A DNA stretch of 64,000 bases from Girardinichthys multiradiatus (GCF_021462225.1 NC_061798.1:24777320-24841319); one strand, 5' to 3'. Positions 32,178-45,086 are shown, numbered from the stretch's first letter. Program-made: numbers and translations. The notes: generated by a model not told the origin, from the sequence alone.

Positions 32178-32960
32178 TTATTTTGGTGCCATTCTTTCTA
32201 AGATGGAAACATGTCTGTCCATTCTCTGTGCCCTCTTCTCCTCTGCTTTACTCTGTAAACTCATGTCCTCCCTGATCAACTCCATCATCTCCTCATCTCT
32301 GTCCCTCTTTCTTTTCTGACGCCTTCCTGCTGGCTCACTGTCTTCCTTCTCTATCTGGTTGCCCACCAGTCTGCTTGGCACTGGAGTGTCCTCAGGGATG
32401 GAGGCAATTAGGACAGGAGGTGTTGTGGAAGACCTCTGTCCCAACACCTCATCCATAAGGACAAACCAGGGCCAAGTAGCAGCAGTGGGCTTTTCACTGA
32501 CTCTCTCTCCTCACCCTGGATATTTGCAATCCTAAAGTTAGAGGGAATAAAAAGTTTTTTTGACTAAATAGAGAAACCAACAATATAGAAATATTTTTTT
32601 ATTTGTGTGTGACATGAGAACTTCTGAACATACTCTAAATTCTTTATTTTTTTGCAAATTGTCCCACAATGTTTTGGCCTGTAAACGGGGTGACCTTCCC
32701 CTGTTGGTCCATCTTCTCCAGAATTGTCCTAAACAAGCAAAAGGAAAGAGGGAAAACCAAAAGAAGTACTGTATGTTAATCACTGGATGGATATTTATGA
32801 AAGTTAAAAAGATAGGAGTTTTTGAAACTGGACAGAAACTGACTGCAAAGAATGTTGTTATTGTACCTCTAAGCCACGGTGGCTGAGTTTTTAGCTCCAG
32901 TAAAAAGGTGGTGGTTCTCACCCCTGAGCTTAATAAACTGGCCGGTCTGCTCCTTTGTAC
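32178..32960 (-). pseudogene. Harbinger Myb/SANT-like DNA-binding protein, broken, three exons
   Basis: Exon 1 (about 32960-32888) reads KEQTGQFIKLRGENHHLFTG and then AKNSATVA, followed by TAG where Trp is expected, then a GT donor. Exon 2 starts after TTGTTTAG (about 32730) with ILEKMDQQGKVTPFTGQNIV. Exon 3 (about 32535-32178) has EKPTAATWPWFVLMDEVLGQ, then a Pro-rich link and a basic/acidic helical tail rich in Arg, Lys and Glu (RRQKRKRDRDEEMMELIRED) ending ILERMAPK and TAA. The trihelix/Myb-like domain binds the terminal repeats and carries the nuclease to the nucleus. Stops and a frame change show decay. Confidence 0.82.
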
Positions 32961-33924
32961 CTAAAACAAATATGAAAATACCAAAAAAAAAAAATCTTGC
33001 TTAGTATCAGAGCAAAAATAAAGCCTTTTTAAATTTTACATTTGTCTTAATTTGAAGAAAATATTAAAATATTTCTATGCAAATGTCTAAAACTAGCTCT
33101 TTCAAACTTTTAACTTCTTTACTGAGATTCGCTTACATTTGAACGTGTATTCCTCATCGGGTTTACCTGGAATCAGAAATTATAATGCTAGCTGAATTAT
33201 AAATAAACCTTTAAAACATATAGCACATTTCTTCATTAAAAATTAATATTGGAAAGCTTATTTATTCTCAATCACACTGTCCAGCGATACAGTTAGATTA
33301 CATAAAACTGTCCATTTATTCTGGTTAACCTTAATATCACCTGAAATGTTAAATCGATTTTCAGTAACAATTAAAATAATAACATAAACTGTTAGAAATC
33401 ACTTGTGTTTAACGTTCACTGTGATGACTGCCAGCGGGAGCTTTGTGCTGGGAGTCCGGTCAGATATCTCCAAGTATAGCTTGCCTCACCGCTGATGAGG
33501 CAAGCCAGTTACTATGCCGGGAACGGAAAACTCCGAACACGTCGGAGCACGTTTGAAATTAAGTGATGTCTAGATAAATCAAGCAGATATTTCATGTCTA
33601 CATAGTTATATTCCCACACTAAAAACATTATAGAAGTAATTTGTGTCACAGAAAGTGTAATTTTCTACAATTTACTCACAGCTTTTGCCGCTGTGGTCCA
33701 CCTTGGCTTCCCCTGCTTGACCAATCCGTTTCGACCCGCAATGAATTATGGGAAATGATGGGCCGCGAAGGATACTCGCGATCCATCCTTCAAATCGGGC
33801 AAAAGAAGGACACATTTTTCGGTCGCATTTGAGGGAGTCACTGCGCTGTGACGTAATCGGCCTACAAATACGGCTTTCGAAGGATGCAGCCCCTGAAGGA
33901 CACAATGAGTGCAACCGTTATCAT

Positions 33925-34108
33925 TTCCGGGTCAGCCTCAGCGTTGGTACATTCCCTTTCCGGTTGACTTTGTCAAATGTAAATTTGTTTCGGTACTTGT
34001 AAAAGTGTTTCGCATCTTGTTAAATTGTTTTCTGAAATGTAAATTTGTCTTTAGGTTTGTAGAAGTGTTTTATATTTTGTAATGTTGGTTTGCACCCCCC
34101 GGCCACCG
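33925..34108 (-). repeat. Harbinger right terminal inverted repeat
   Basis: Counterpart of 28097-28280. The few differences are mostly C/T or G/A, as expected from CpG decay after insertion. Confidence 0.93.
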
Positions 34109-34189
34109 TAGAAAGGACGTTTTATTTAATAAAAGAAAAGAAGATAACTCAGATTGCTCAGATGGCTTTCAAGATTATTGACATGACAA

Positions 34190-34690
34190 CTAGATTCCAC
34201 TAGAGACAATTTCCATGCAGCATGTGGGATGAGGCTCCATCATTATCTGGAGTGTTTTTTTCTTCAATGGAGAAATGGAGCTTCAGGTTGTGCAGGGATT
34301 TGTGATTGGCTCTCAGGAGATTTGCAGCAGGCACCCCTCTTGACTGAGGACCTTCGTCTGTTCAGTGATGACTGTGTTTTAAAAAGGACAATGCTACAGT
34401 TCACAACACCCTTCTGACAACGGACTCATTCTGGGAAAAATATATCCCTCTTTTGGACCATCATGCACTTCTCAAGCTCTAAACACCATTGAAAGTGTTT
34501 AAATTGGAATTCCAAGGGAGTTTTACCCCATTCCCTTGGACACAACATCCCCATAATGATACATGGTTGCGGCTACATCGTGCAGTAGGTAGGCTTTTTC
34601 TTGAGCAGGAACAGGGATACTTGATAGCAAACTTATACATACAACCAGAGCTATATTGGAATGGCTTACATCCAGGGTTATAAATGTGTT
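34190..34690 (+). pseudogene. Tc1/Tc3-like transposase fragment
   Basis: Across frames one can read WDEAPSLSGVFFSSMEKWSF, a piece like ELQVVQGF, TEDLRLFSDD, and KDNATVHN (second catalytic Asp context, usually QQDNAxxH), then EKYIPLLDHHA. The order matches the catalytic half of a fish Tc3-like transposase. Both ends are lost and several stops are present. Confidence 0.55.
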
Positions 34691-34699
34691 AGAGTGGTT

Positions 34700-35317
34700 C
34701 AATGTTGTCTAGTGCTGTGAACTAACACTAGCCCATCAGCTTTATTCTGTTTTTGATTTTAGTCACAGTTAAATGTTGACTAAACACAACCCCAGAGTAA
34801 ATACAAAATGTCATTTTCAAATAAGGATTTTAGTTATTTGGGAAAAATGACATTTAAACAAAAATACCCCAATGTAAAAAAGTAATTGGCTCCTAAAATA
34901 GGTTGTGCCACTCTTGGTAGTAACAACTGCCATTAGGTGTTTGCAAGAACTGGTAGTGATTCTTTTAAACTGCAGTGGAGTAACTTTGGCTTGCTCTTCT
35001 TTGTAGAATAGTTTTTTGGGGATTTTTGGGGGGGCAGGTGTTCAAGGTGTTTTCAAGCATGAACGGTGTGTATAAGGTTATGCAACAGCTTCTCAGTCAC
35101 AAGTCTGGACTCATTATCATCATAATTTGGACTTTGTAGTTCTAATTTTTTTCCAATCGTTTATTTTTAGTGTCCCATCCTTTAGCCACACATAACCTGG
35201 CAAAACAGTACAATTATAAGGAAATAATAAACAACTAATGAACATAGAATGAAATAAAAGGCAATTAGCAAATACATAAAATAAAAGAAGCCTACACTGG
35301 AAGTTCAAGCTTGGTCA
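34700..35317. other. spacer, no gene seen
   Basis: No domain or terminal repeat recognised. Confidence 0.5.
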
Positions 35318-35322
35318 AAGCA

Positions 35323-36112
35323 TGTCATGGTCCTGGTGTGTGTGCGTGAGTGTTTGTGTGTCTCCCTACTAGAGGAGAAGATCTTGGTTGGGGGTGTGGA
35401 TCCAGGTGCCCTGGTGCCCTCCTGCCGGCTATCTCCTCGTCAGGTTGTGGGAAATATAAGGGGCAGTGAGATATATTTGCCTGATGCTTAATTTATCTGG
35501 TAGAGATAAGCCAAGCCCTTTAAAGAAATTTGAAATCTTGATTCTATGATTGTTGTGTTTGTCCAAGTCTTGCTTACCTGAAGTTTTCTGCTCCTTTCAA
35601 GGTTGCTGTTTCATGGTAAGAAGCCTCATGCCGACTCTGGATTTCTCCTTGACAAGAACTCTCGAAGACAGTCTTCTTTTGGAGCAACACACACCACCGC
35701 CTTCCAGCTGCCATTTTGTTCCCTCTACTCTCTGCCTTTCCACTCTCAACATTCTCCTCTTGGCACCCAAAACATCCTCCTCTTCCTTGCTCCTCCCATA
35801 AACTGGAGGCCACGTACCACACCTCACGCTATGGCCAGGATCAAGCTCCTCCTCGAATTCAATCTTTCCATCCAACCACAGTAAGCTCTCCACTGTTTAC
35901 CTACAGTTTGGATTCAGTCATGCTGTTGCTCCATTTGCTCCAATTAACTGTATTTTCCATCTCCAGATTCAGTCGAATCTTAATTGCTGAAGTTCGGCAA
36001 CAAATTCATTCTCTTAATTATTTTAAGAATTGAAAGTACTTGTTTACTTTTATTCTGAGTCCCTTTTCTGTTTCTGCATGTGGGTCAGACAAAATACCTG
36101 GTTCCAATGTTA
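35323..36112 (+). mobile_element. solo LTR, family TGTCA, target duplication AAGCA
   Basis: Begins TGTCATGGTCCTGG and ends CCAATGTTA (the family end is CAATGACA, so the last bases have mutated). AAGCA flanks it at 35318-35322 and 36113-36117. Near the end it has GTGGGTCAGA, shared with the copies at 49549 and 54013. Length 790 bp, no coding domain. Confidence 0.75.
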
Positions 36113-36117
36113 AAGCA

Positions 36118-38131
36118 CTTATGGTGTTTCGTATTAGATTAACCCTTTGGTTTTGAAACTGGTGGTTGTTACTTGTGTTCTGTTCTTTGTGTATATGTTC
36201 AGATTTTAGTTGTAGTCTCTAGCTTTTCAATGACTGTGATTATTTTTTTGTGTTCTCCATACTTCCCTCACAAGCTAATGGCTGAGCATTCTAAAACATG
36301 ATTTTTACTCAGGTTATCTTTGTCTGGTATTTAAGTTTGGTTGGGCTTATGATCTGCTCCTTTCAATAACACTGAGTCCAATAAAAAATTGTTGATGCCT
36401 TTTACAACGCTCTCCTTTGTGTTAGTTTATCCCATAAACTTCCCATAAAATGCTTTTAGTTTGTATTTGTAACGTGAGAAAATATGCAAGGTACTGCAGA
36501 GATCTTCATAACTCCTAGAACTTAAAAGTAATCTCTGGTGCGGACTTTGTTTAACTGGAATTGAAAGATATTTTTTTATATACTTTTTTAATACATATAA
36601 AAAACTAAGTTGATGCAAAAAAGCTGCGGTGACTAAAAGCAATGAGAGAAGCCAAGTAAATTAAAGGAACTCAAATGACTCCTGTTCTCTGTGCATGTGC
36701 ATGTGCGTGTGTGTGTCCGTGGGATAGGGAGAACAATTTAAAGGTCATTGTCACAATGAGGTCTTGTAAATAGTCTGTATCACACACAGTCTGACCCAGC
36801 ATTAAACCAAAGCAATTAAAGCCCAGACATGGACGGGGGAATCGCCACAGCACAGCAGTAGAGGGGTTCAACATGGCCTCAGTTCCACAGAGTAAACAGA
36901 GACAGAGGGAGAGCCTGAAGCTCCCTGGCAGTAAGAGTGGGGAAAAGGTTATGCAAATGACCGTGGCCTCCGATAGAAGGGAGTCAATAGAGTTCTTCCA
37001 CGCTGACGGGAGCAGAAAGTTAAATAGAAAGTCAGTGGAGCTCTAAACACCTCCTTTCCTTTACTCTGGCTCTCTCTTCACCCTATCTGTTTGACTGGAA
37101 TAAGTCTTTCTGATGCTAAAGGCCTAACCTGGAACTTTAAAAAGTAAAAGATATTTTATCATTTTGATGATTGATTTCAACCTTTAAAAAAAACAATTAT
37201 ACTCACTATTTAACATTTTTCAACCATAGTTATAAATCAACCAATATAGTCATCTGTTTTTCTTTCAACACTTATTTTCACTCTTAGTTAGTGGTTGAGT
37301 TGACAGAGATACAGGAAGGCTGGGTGTGTGGGTATATTTTCATGCCATTCTGGTGGGAGAGACTTGGCCTCATTTTCAAAGCCTGGTGCCAGATGGTGGG
37401 AACAACTTGCAAGGCAAAGGAAGGGGAAAAAGAAAACAAGCTTGACTCCAGAATGCCAAGACCAGATGAAGAGAGATAACTACACACACACCATTTCGTG
37501 CATCCTTGTCAAAACCTTTACTTTTAACAAGCTAATGACGTGTACACTCAGCTTCGTAGCAGAATGCCCACATTTGACAGTATTCTACAGTTGGCTTTAA
37601 ATTAGTCTCTTCAGTTGTATATTAAATCTGCACTGAGTTCTTGAAAGTCCTGTTGATACTTCCTGAGCTTTCCAGACTCCAAGATTTAAATGCATATATG
37701 TGGAAAACTAGACAACAGAGTGCAGTGGTTGCAAAGTGGTGAACTAAGAAACATGGCTGCATCAATAGTTTGACAAGCTGTCAGATATATGCAGACACTA
37801 CACAGATTTATCCCTTACTTTATGATTCACTGTGCCAGTCACATTTATTGGTAAGCCTGGTAAGGATGTGTGAAAAAAAAAACATATACACACGTAAAAG
37901 TGTTTTGTACTTGGAACCCCTGCAGACTTTCCAAGGTCAGAACATACAGAGAGAGGAGTCTTAGACAATTCCTCATTGCACAATCCTTCTAAGTTGTCCA
38001 GGATTCTTTCTTAGCTCCCTCTTCTTTTCGGGTCACTATCACTATATCTGCTGAATTTATACATAGAAACTGATTGGTGATCGAATTTATTATCTGGTTA
38101 AATTCTGTATCGATTTCACCACATTTCCGAT
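36118..38131. other. spacer, no gene seen
   Basis: About 2 kb without a recognisable gene or element. A stretch at 36790-37060 is less AT-rich and includes ATGCAAAT (octamer-like) at about 36952; it could be a conserved non-coding piece, but nothing in the sequence proves it. Confidence 0.4.
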
Positions 38132-38136
38132 CATCT

Positions 38137-38915
38137 TGTAATGATCGGGGCAGAGGACCCAAAATTTCAGCCTGAGACACTAAGCAGAGATAACGATTTA
38201 TTCAGAGCAAGGAGGCCGGAACGCAAGAGATCACAATCCAGGGGCCAGGCACCACTGAGGACAGAGAGGCAGGTTAGTGGCTTGAAGACGTCCTGACAAA
38301 AATACGTGAGTCTAAAAAGGCCACTAACCTTCTCAGAATCGGAACAGAGCAGACCCAGTAATGGCCCTTGAGCAAGGAAATGGTTCAGCAGGAGCTGGCC
38401 TTGGCTGACCGTGCAGTAAACACCGCTTGCTGGTGTCGGACCAGAGGGATAATCCGAAACTCAGTGGTCAAGGGCAGAAACAGAGTCAAAACCCAGGGAG
38501 GCAGGCTACTTGACAGGGGGTGAGGCGAGGAAGGGGCTTGGAAGGAGGCAGAGGCAATGGGAGCAGGCTCAGGCAGAACAGACCCAGGTGCGAGGCTGGA
38601 GGCAAATGTCAAAGGCAGAACCAGGGTCGTAGTCCAGAGGCAAGAGATATCCGATGGGGCCCAGGCTAGACAAGAGAATCCAAGAGGGAAAAAACGTGGT
38701 CAAAAAACGCAGTCAGGCAAGGAAGAACGCTGGATATCTACTCGCAAGGGGCTTTCAAAAATCTGGCACCGTCTGCCTGCCAGAGAGCTGCATATAACTG
38801 CTGGGAAACAGGTGAGTGGCATGAAGCTGATAGAGCTGCAGGGCAGCAGCAAACAGGTGGAGCAGATGAGCTTGGTTGCTCATCTGGAGCATGCAGACGG
38901 GCCAGAATCATAACA
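38137..38915 (-). mobile_element. solo LTR, TGTTATG family, target duplication CATCT
   Basis: On the minus strand it starts TGTTATGATTCTGGC and ends CGATCATTACA, with CATCT on both sides (38132-38136 and 38916-38920). A relative in the other orientation is at 61126-61782. It contains CTGCCTGC-rich U3-like sequence and AATAAATC near the 3' part. No partner LTR lies within reach. Confidence 0.88.
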
Positions 38916-38920
38916 CATCT

Positions 38921-39395
38921 TGTTGAAACTGCAGTGGTGACCCAATGTCCTTTTAATTGAAGAGGCCACCAACATTTTTACTGATGCTGAAAAGCTTAAT
39001 CTTAGCCTGATCTGACAAAATCACGCAGTTCGCAGTTAGCAAACAAGTCCACGTGTGCACTTTCATGATGGATATGTATATATTTTTCTGTAAAAAACCT
39101 TTAAAGCTTATTAATTCAATTCAGTTTTGTTTTTCAATTCAAGTAAATTTTGTTAATGAAGACTCAGTGAACCCAAGATGCCACTCTTTGCTGCTGATCT
39201 CTAACAGGGAACATTTGAGATTTGTTTTCACTTCTCTTACTGCTGTATATGCTGTATACTGTATGTTGGTAAATATGGATCCTTGTCCAGTCTAGTGTTC
39301 AGTGGCTCAATTTAGTGGAACATTCATGTTGATTAATTTAGTCAACTAATTAAACGTTAATAGAAAATCTGATCAACTCAAAAATCTAAAGTATA
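38921..39395. other. spacer, no gene seen
   Basis: AT-rich, no motif. Confidence 0.5.
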
Positions 39396-40591
39396 AACTC
39401 ACCGGCCACTTTATTAGGTACACCTGTCCAACTGCTTTTTAATGTAAATTTCTAATCAGCCAATCACATGGCAGCAACTCAATGCATTTAGGCATGTAGA
39501 CATGGTCAAGAAGATCTGCTGCAGTTCAAATCGAGCATCAGAATGGGGAAGAAAGTTGATTTAAGTGACTGAACCTGGCATGGTTGTTGGTGCCAGATGG
39601 GCTGGTCTGAGTATTTCAGAAACTGCTCATCTACTGGGATTTCCACGCACTACCTTCTCTAGGTTTTACAGAGAATGGTCTGAAAAAGAGGAAATATTCA
39701 GTGAGTGCCAGTTCTGTGGACCCAAATGCCTTGTTGATGCCAGAGGTCAGAGGAGAATGGCCAGACTGGTTCGAGCTGATAGAAAGGCAACAGTAACTCA
39801 AACAACCACTTGTTACAACCAAGCCATGCAGAAGAGCATATCTGAACACGGATGGGCTACAGCAGCAGACGACCACACTGGGTGCCACTCCTGTCAGCTA
39901 AGAACAGGAAACTGAGGCTACAAATCGCACAGGCTCACCAAAATTGGACAATAGAAGATTAGAAAAACGTTGCCTGGTCTGATGAGTCTCAATTTCTGCT
40001 GCAACATTCGGATGGTAGGGTCAGAATTTGGCGTCAACAACATGAAAGCATAGATCCATCCTGCCTTATATCAACGGTTCAGGCTTCTGGTGGTGGTGTA
40101 ATGGTGTGGGGAATATTTTATTGGCACAATTTGGGCCCCTTAGTACCAAGTGAGCATCGTGTCAATGCCACAGCCTACCTGAGTATTGTTGCTGACCATG
40201 TCCATCCCTTTATGATCACAGTGTACCCATCTTCTGAAGGTTACTTCCAGCAGGATAACGCACCATGTCATAAAGCACAAATCATCTCAGACTGGTTTCT
40301 TGAACATGACAATGAGTTCACTGTACTCAAATGGTCTCCACAGTCACCAGATCTCAATCCAATGGAGCACCTTTGGGATGTGGTGGAACAGGAGATTCGC
40401 ATCATGGATGTGCAGCCGACAAATCTGCAGCTTCTGTGTGATGCTATCATGTCAATATGAACCAAACTCTCTGCGGAATGTTTCCAGTACCTTGTTGATT
40501 CTATGCCACGAAGGATTAAGGCAGTTCTAAAGGCAAAAGGGGGTCCAACCCGGTACTAGCAAGGTGTACCTAATAAAGTGGCCGATTAGTG
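39396..40591 (+). mobile_element. Tc1-family element, degraded, about 1.2 kb
   Basis: Left terminus AACTCACCGGCCACTTTATT after TA, right terminus complementary to it with changes (AATAAAGTGGCCGATTAGTG). A broken transposase lies between. Pieces of the same family occur at 13434 and 46249. Confidence 0.85.
39544..40559 (+). pseudogene. Tc1 transposase, several frameshifts
   Basis: The start MGKKVDLSD is followed by an early 2-bp loss. The next frame reads MVVGARWAGLSISETAHLLG and TTFSRFYREWSE (helix-turn-helix). After another shift a third frame gives MVWGIFYWHNLGPLVPSEHR, then FQQDNAPCHKAQ (second Asp) and SPDLNPMEHLWDVVEQEIR (Glu). A WSDESQF-like first catalytic segment lies between them in a further frame near 39980. 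The tail KGGPTRY ends at TAG. All catalytic positions can be located, but the chain cannot be read in one frame. Confidence 0.85.
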
Positions 40592-40679
40592 CACTTTAAT
40601 TAAAGCATACTTCCTATTCTTCTAAAGTAAAATACTTCAGTATTTTACAGAGCAGGGTTTCTTGCATTTATACCTCTTT

Positions 40680-41038
40680 TCCATTCACGCTTCCAGCACC
40701 GCACGGCTATACTCTACTGGACCTCGCTCTGCAGGAAACCTGTTGTGTTTTCCATTCAGCATCGTGTGATGTGAAAAGTAAAACAAACACTCACCATCAA
40801 ATGTCATGGAGAAAGGTTGCAGAGTCCAGACCACCCTCCAATTTACAACTTCTGGGAAGATGGTCATAAAGGGCATCCATGAGCACTTTCTCATTTCTTG
40901 CCAATATCCAACCAGCGAACAGTAGTTTATTCATGTCACATTTCCGCTCTGCTCAGGCGCAACAGGACCTGCCACCAAGGATGTACCAAAACAGCAGGTA
41001 CCGGACCAGTAAACCCAGTAATGGAAATTGTCACAAAA
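40680..41038. repeat. possible MITE with TTCCATT...AATGGAAA ends
   Basis: TTTTCCATTCACGCTTCCAG near 40677 and TAAACCCAGTAATGGAAATT near 41010 face each other as weak inverted repeats, with GGTACCGGACCAGTAAAC inside. Such ends are common in small fish foldback repeats. No duplication found. Confidence 0.35.
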
Positions 41039-42467
41039 CAGACTGAGTGGAGTACAGCCAACCAAAGTGGAGCTCATGGAAAAGGGTTGTTAGTTTAATA
41101 TTCAAGACTTCAAGCCCTCTCCTTGTCACTCTTCGCACTCACTGTGTTTTAGGGGAATTATTATTTTCCAACTGTAATTGTGTCAGATACTGCATATATA
41201 CACCAGTGATAGATTCCTTAACAAATTAAAGCAAACAGTCCTCTTACAATTGTCCTCATTACTGACTGTACTGATGTAAGTTTAATGACAAACTTAGTTT
41301 ATTTAATCAAGGTATGAAAATAAAATTTTCTTAAGAACAGCTTTACTTTATGCTGAAATAAGACATTTTAAAGTAAAATTTTTATTATTCAAGTGTGCGC
41401 TTATACCTAATATAACCTATCAATTAAAATATTCACAATTTTGAAGATTGTGTGTTAAAAACTCGCTTTAATCACATAATTTGTTAAATAAAAACAATAT
41501 TAAGAGGAAATTAACTGAAACAAAAAGATACCCAGAGCAAACAGATGGCACTCACTAAATTCCAAAGCCCTACCAATCTAAAATTAAGGTTTTGAGACTA
41601 GGATGAGTAGGTCCTAGATGGCAGCAGTCTTGTTGTAAGTTAGCATATGGTGAAGCCAGACATCTTAGACCTTGTTTGGGGTGCGAGTCAGGTCATGATG
41701 CCTGAGCACAAAGATTGCGCTGACATGACCTCACAGATGATCCTATTATGTGTGCATCTTTGTACAACCTAGCACACACCCTCCTCCCAGTAGACAAGCC
41801 ATTTACTACACACAGCTTGTTTAAAAAAAAGAAAACTGTTGTGTACTTTGATTGTGAAAAGAATTTGAGGTGTAATGTAAACTTTTATTTCTCGAATGAA
41901 TCGGATCAGACAATTCAGATGAGAGACACAATGTCAGCATAATATATTACTTTTATGGATGGGTCTTCATTGTGGACTTTTACAAGGTACTGTAATGATG
42001 TCACTGAATTGGTAAATTCCAAATTGTGTTAAAAGATAGCATTGCACCTGACTAATTCAAAAGTTTTTTTTCTACTCTTTGCTACATAACCCATGAAACA
42101 TACTTTCTGTTTTGCGAAATACTTAGTGTTAAGGTTATGTTTTCCCCATACAGATCAAATGGAGGAGCAATATTCAGCAGATTAACCCATCAATAACTGA
42201 ATTTAAGCAGAAAGGTCCTTCTTGAACATGAAAGTCAATGGAAAGAAGCTAGTTGAACACTAACCTTGATCAATATACAGTGACTGACCAGCTAACAGCT
42301 TCATTTAACTCAACAAAGTTAGAGAGTTATACTTTGTTGCACAGCTGGTCATATGAAGGATTGACCCTTTTGAGGGTGAGTGAGGCCATGTTGAAGTCTT
42401 TGAAAAAGAAATAGAGCAAAGGATATGTCTGCAATGACTTAGATTTTATTGGTTCTGAGTGCAGATT
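41039..42467. other. AT-rich spacer, no gene seen
   Basis: Short frames only. It ends in a (TA)n run at about 42464-42504, directly before the Tc1 element. Confidence 0.5.
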
Positions 42468-42504
42468 ATATATATTTATACATATATATATATATATATA
42501 TATA

Positions 42505-43774
42505 CAGGGGTTGGACAATGAAACTGAAACACCTGGTTTTAGACCACAATAATTTATTAGTATGGTGTAGGGCCTCCTTTTGCGGCCAATACAGCGTCAA
42601 TTCGTCTTGGGAATGACATATACAAGTCCTGCACAGTGGTCAGAGGGATTTTAAGCCATTCTTCTTGCAGGATAGTGGCCAGGTCACTACGTGATACTGG
42701 TGGAGGAAAACGTTTCCTGACTCACTCCTCCAAAACACCCCAAAGTGGCTCAATAATATTTAGACCTGGTGACTGTGCAGGCCATGGGAGATGTTCAGTT
42801 TCACTTTCATGTTCATCAAACCAATCTTTCACCAGTCTTGCTGTGTGTATTGGTGCATTGTCATCCTGAGACACGGCACCGCCTTCAGGATACAATGTTT
42901 GAACCATTGGATGCACATGGTCCTCAAGAATGGTTCGGTAGTCCTTGGCAGTGACACGCCCATCTAGCACAAGTATTGGGCCAAGGGAATGCCATGATAT
43001 GGCAGCCCAAACCATCACTGATCCACCCCCATGCTTCACTCTGGGCATGCAACAGTCTGGGTGGTACGCTTCTTTGTGGCTTCTCCACACCGTAACTCTC
43101 CCAGATGTGGGGAAAACAGTAAAGGTGGACTCATCAGAGAACAATACATGTTTCACATTGTCCACAACCCAAGATTTGCACTCCTTGCACCATTGAAACC
43201 GACGTTTGGCATTGGCATGAGTGACCAAAGGTTTGGCTATAGCAGCCCGGCCATGTATATTGACCCTGTGAAGCTCCCAACGGACAGTTCTGGTGGAAAC
43301 AGGAGAGTTGAGGTGCACATTTAATTCTGCCGTGATTTGGGCAGCCGTGGTTTTATGTTTTTTGGATACAATCCGGGTTAGCACCCGAACATCCCTTTCA
43401 GACAGCTTCCTCTTGCGTCCACAGTTAATCCTGTTGGATGTGGTTCGTCCTTCTTGGTGGTATGCTGACATTACCCTGGATACCGTGGCTCTTGATACAT
43501 CACAAAGACTTGCTGTGTTGGTCACAGATGCGCCAGCAAGATGTGCACCAACAATTTGTCCTCTTTTGAACTCTGGTATGTCACCCATAATGTTGTGTGC
43601 ATTTCAATATTTTGAGTAAGACTGTGCTCTTACCCTGCTAATTGAACCTTCACACTCTGCTCTTACTGGTGCAATGTGCAATTAATGAAGACTGGCTACC
43701 AGGCTGGTCCAATTTAGCCATGAAACCTCCCACACTAAAATGACAGGTGTTTCAGTTTCATTGTCCAACCCCTG
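42505..43774 (-). mobile_element. Tc1-family transposon, 1270 bp, copy 2
   Basis: Same ends as copy 1 (CAGGGGTTGGACAATGAAAC and complement), TA on both sides, and exactly the same length, here on the minus strand beside a (TA)n run. The close similarity of the two copies suggests recent spread. Confidence 0.94.
42557..43588 (-). pseudogene. Tc1 DD34E transposase, copy 2, single nonsense codon
   Basis: The frame starts MGDIPEFKRGQIVGAHLAGA and runs open for 288 codons with the paired helix-turn-helix region. The catalytic motifs are LFSDESTF, SQDDNAPIHTA and SPGLNIIEPLW (Asp before Leu changed to Gly, Glu kept). It then meets TGA at the position of the Arg codon in copy 1's DERVRKRF segment, a typical CpG change of CGA to TGA. 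The remaining tail is open to GGPTPY with the stop at 42557-42559. Unlike copy 1 there is no frameshift near the middle. Confidence 0.93.
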
Positions 43775-43776
43775 TA

Positions 43777-44380
43777 TATGGTACTGATCACACGGACATT
43801 GAATATTTTAATGATGGCAATTGTGGAAGCCAAGTGAAATCAGTCGCCTGTATTTTAGTGGAACTCAGAGGACACTGAATCAGGATGAAGTGGTGTCCCT
43901 AAAAATAAATGAAAATAACTATATTGAACATCTAGATAAACCACTAGAAAAAAATAAAGGACATTATTTCTCTGATCTAAGTGTTGCAATTAAGTTGTAC
44001 TATTGAAAGCATGTTTTGACATTCAATTAGCAACAGTTGCTAACATAAACAGCCGCTAGCTGAGTTGCTGATTAAGATTTCTCCAATACTCAGTCTTATG
44101 AAATGAGGGCATCCTTCCTTGTTTGAAAACTTATGGAGTATAAAAAACTGTGTTAAGGTTAAAAATAAACAAAGGTAAATACAGTTGACAGTGTAGTGCA
44201 TTAAATTAGGTGTAAATGAAAGATGTAACCATATTTTTTGAGAAATCTTTTGCCTCTCTATGCTGCAAGATTTTCCCACAAAGCCACATTTTTCTTTTTT
44301 TTGCTAAGGTTGTTTTTTTCAAATAGAGAAGAGACTAGCAGGGCAAGAAACTCTAACCAAATGTGTTCTTTAGCTTCTAT
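43777..44380. other. spacer, no gene seen
   Basis: AT-rich with short frames only. Confidence 0.5.
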
Positions 44381-44383
44381 ACT

Positions 44384-44455
44384 ATTCACGTAAACCCCTT
44401 GGAATCTTCTTGTTGCTGAAATGTGCTATACAAATAAACTTGCCTTGCCTTACTA
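44384..44455 (-). repeat. LINE/SINE 3' tail-like repeat
   Basis: The complement of TTGTTGCTGAAATGTGCTAT and ACAAATAAACTTGCCTTG is a common fish repeat tail. The same words occur on the plus strand at 51388-51455 (GGCAAGTTTATTTATATAGC). Confidence 0.6.
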
Positions 44456-44719
44456 TTGTACATGTAAGTATAGTTAAAAACTGCTGTCTTTAGCCCATTT
44501 TTGGGGAATCTGGACGCAATAAAATACAGTTTGGTGAGCAAAGAGAACATGACAGAAACATATATAAGCAAAGGCCATGCTTCAATCGCAATGCCATTAC
44601 CAATTCAGCTCAATTCAATTCATTTGAATTATATATATTCAACAAAAATATTGTCTCAATAGTAGATATGCTAATTGACAATTGAAGTCACCACCTACAG
44701 TATATACCGTATAAAGACG

Positions 44720-45086
<367 letters not shown>

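Larger units (their letters stand above)
28097..34108. mobile_element. PIF/Harbinger transposon, about 6 kb, with nested Tc1-like insertion
   Basis: Inverted terminal repeats of about 185 bp (28097-28280 and 33925-34108) begin CGGTGCCCAGGGGGTGCAAA on the left and CGGTGGCCGGGGGGTGCAAA on the right. They stay highly similar throughout, with TA on each outer side. Subterminal GCATCCTTCGAAGG words also face each other. Between them are a plus-strand nuclease gene and a minus-strand Myb-like gene converging on each other, the standard two-gene layout of this superfamily. A 1.5-kb Tc1-like element is nested at 28736, so the original was about 4.5 kb. Both genes are broken. Confidence 0.88.
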
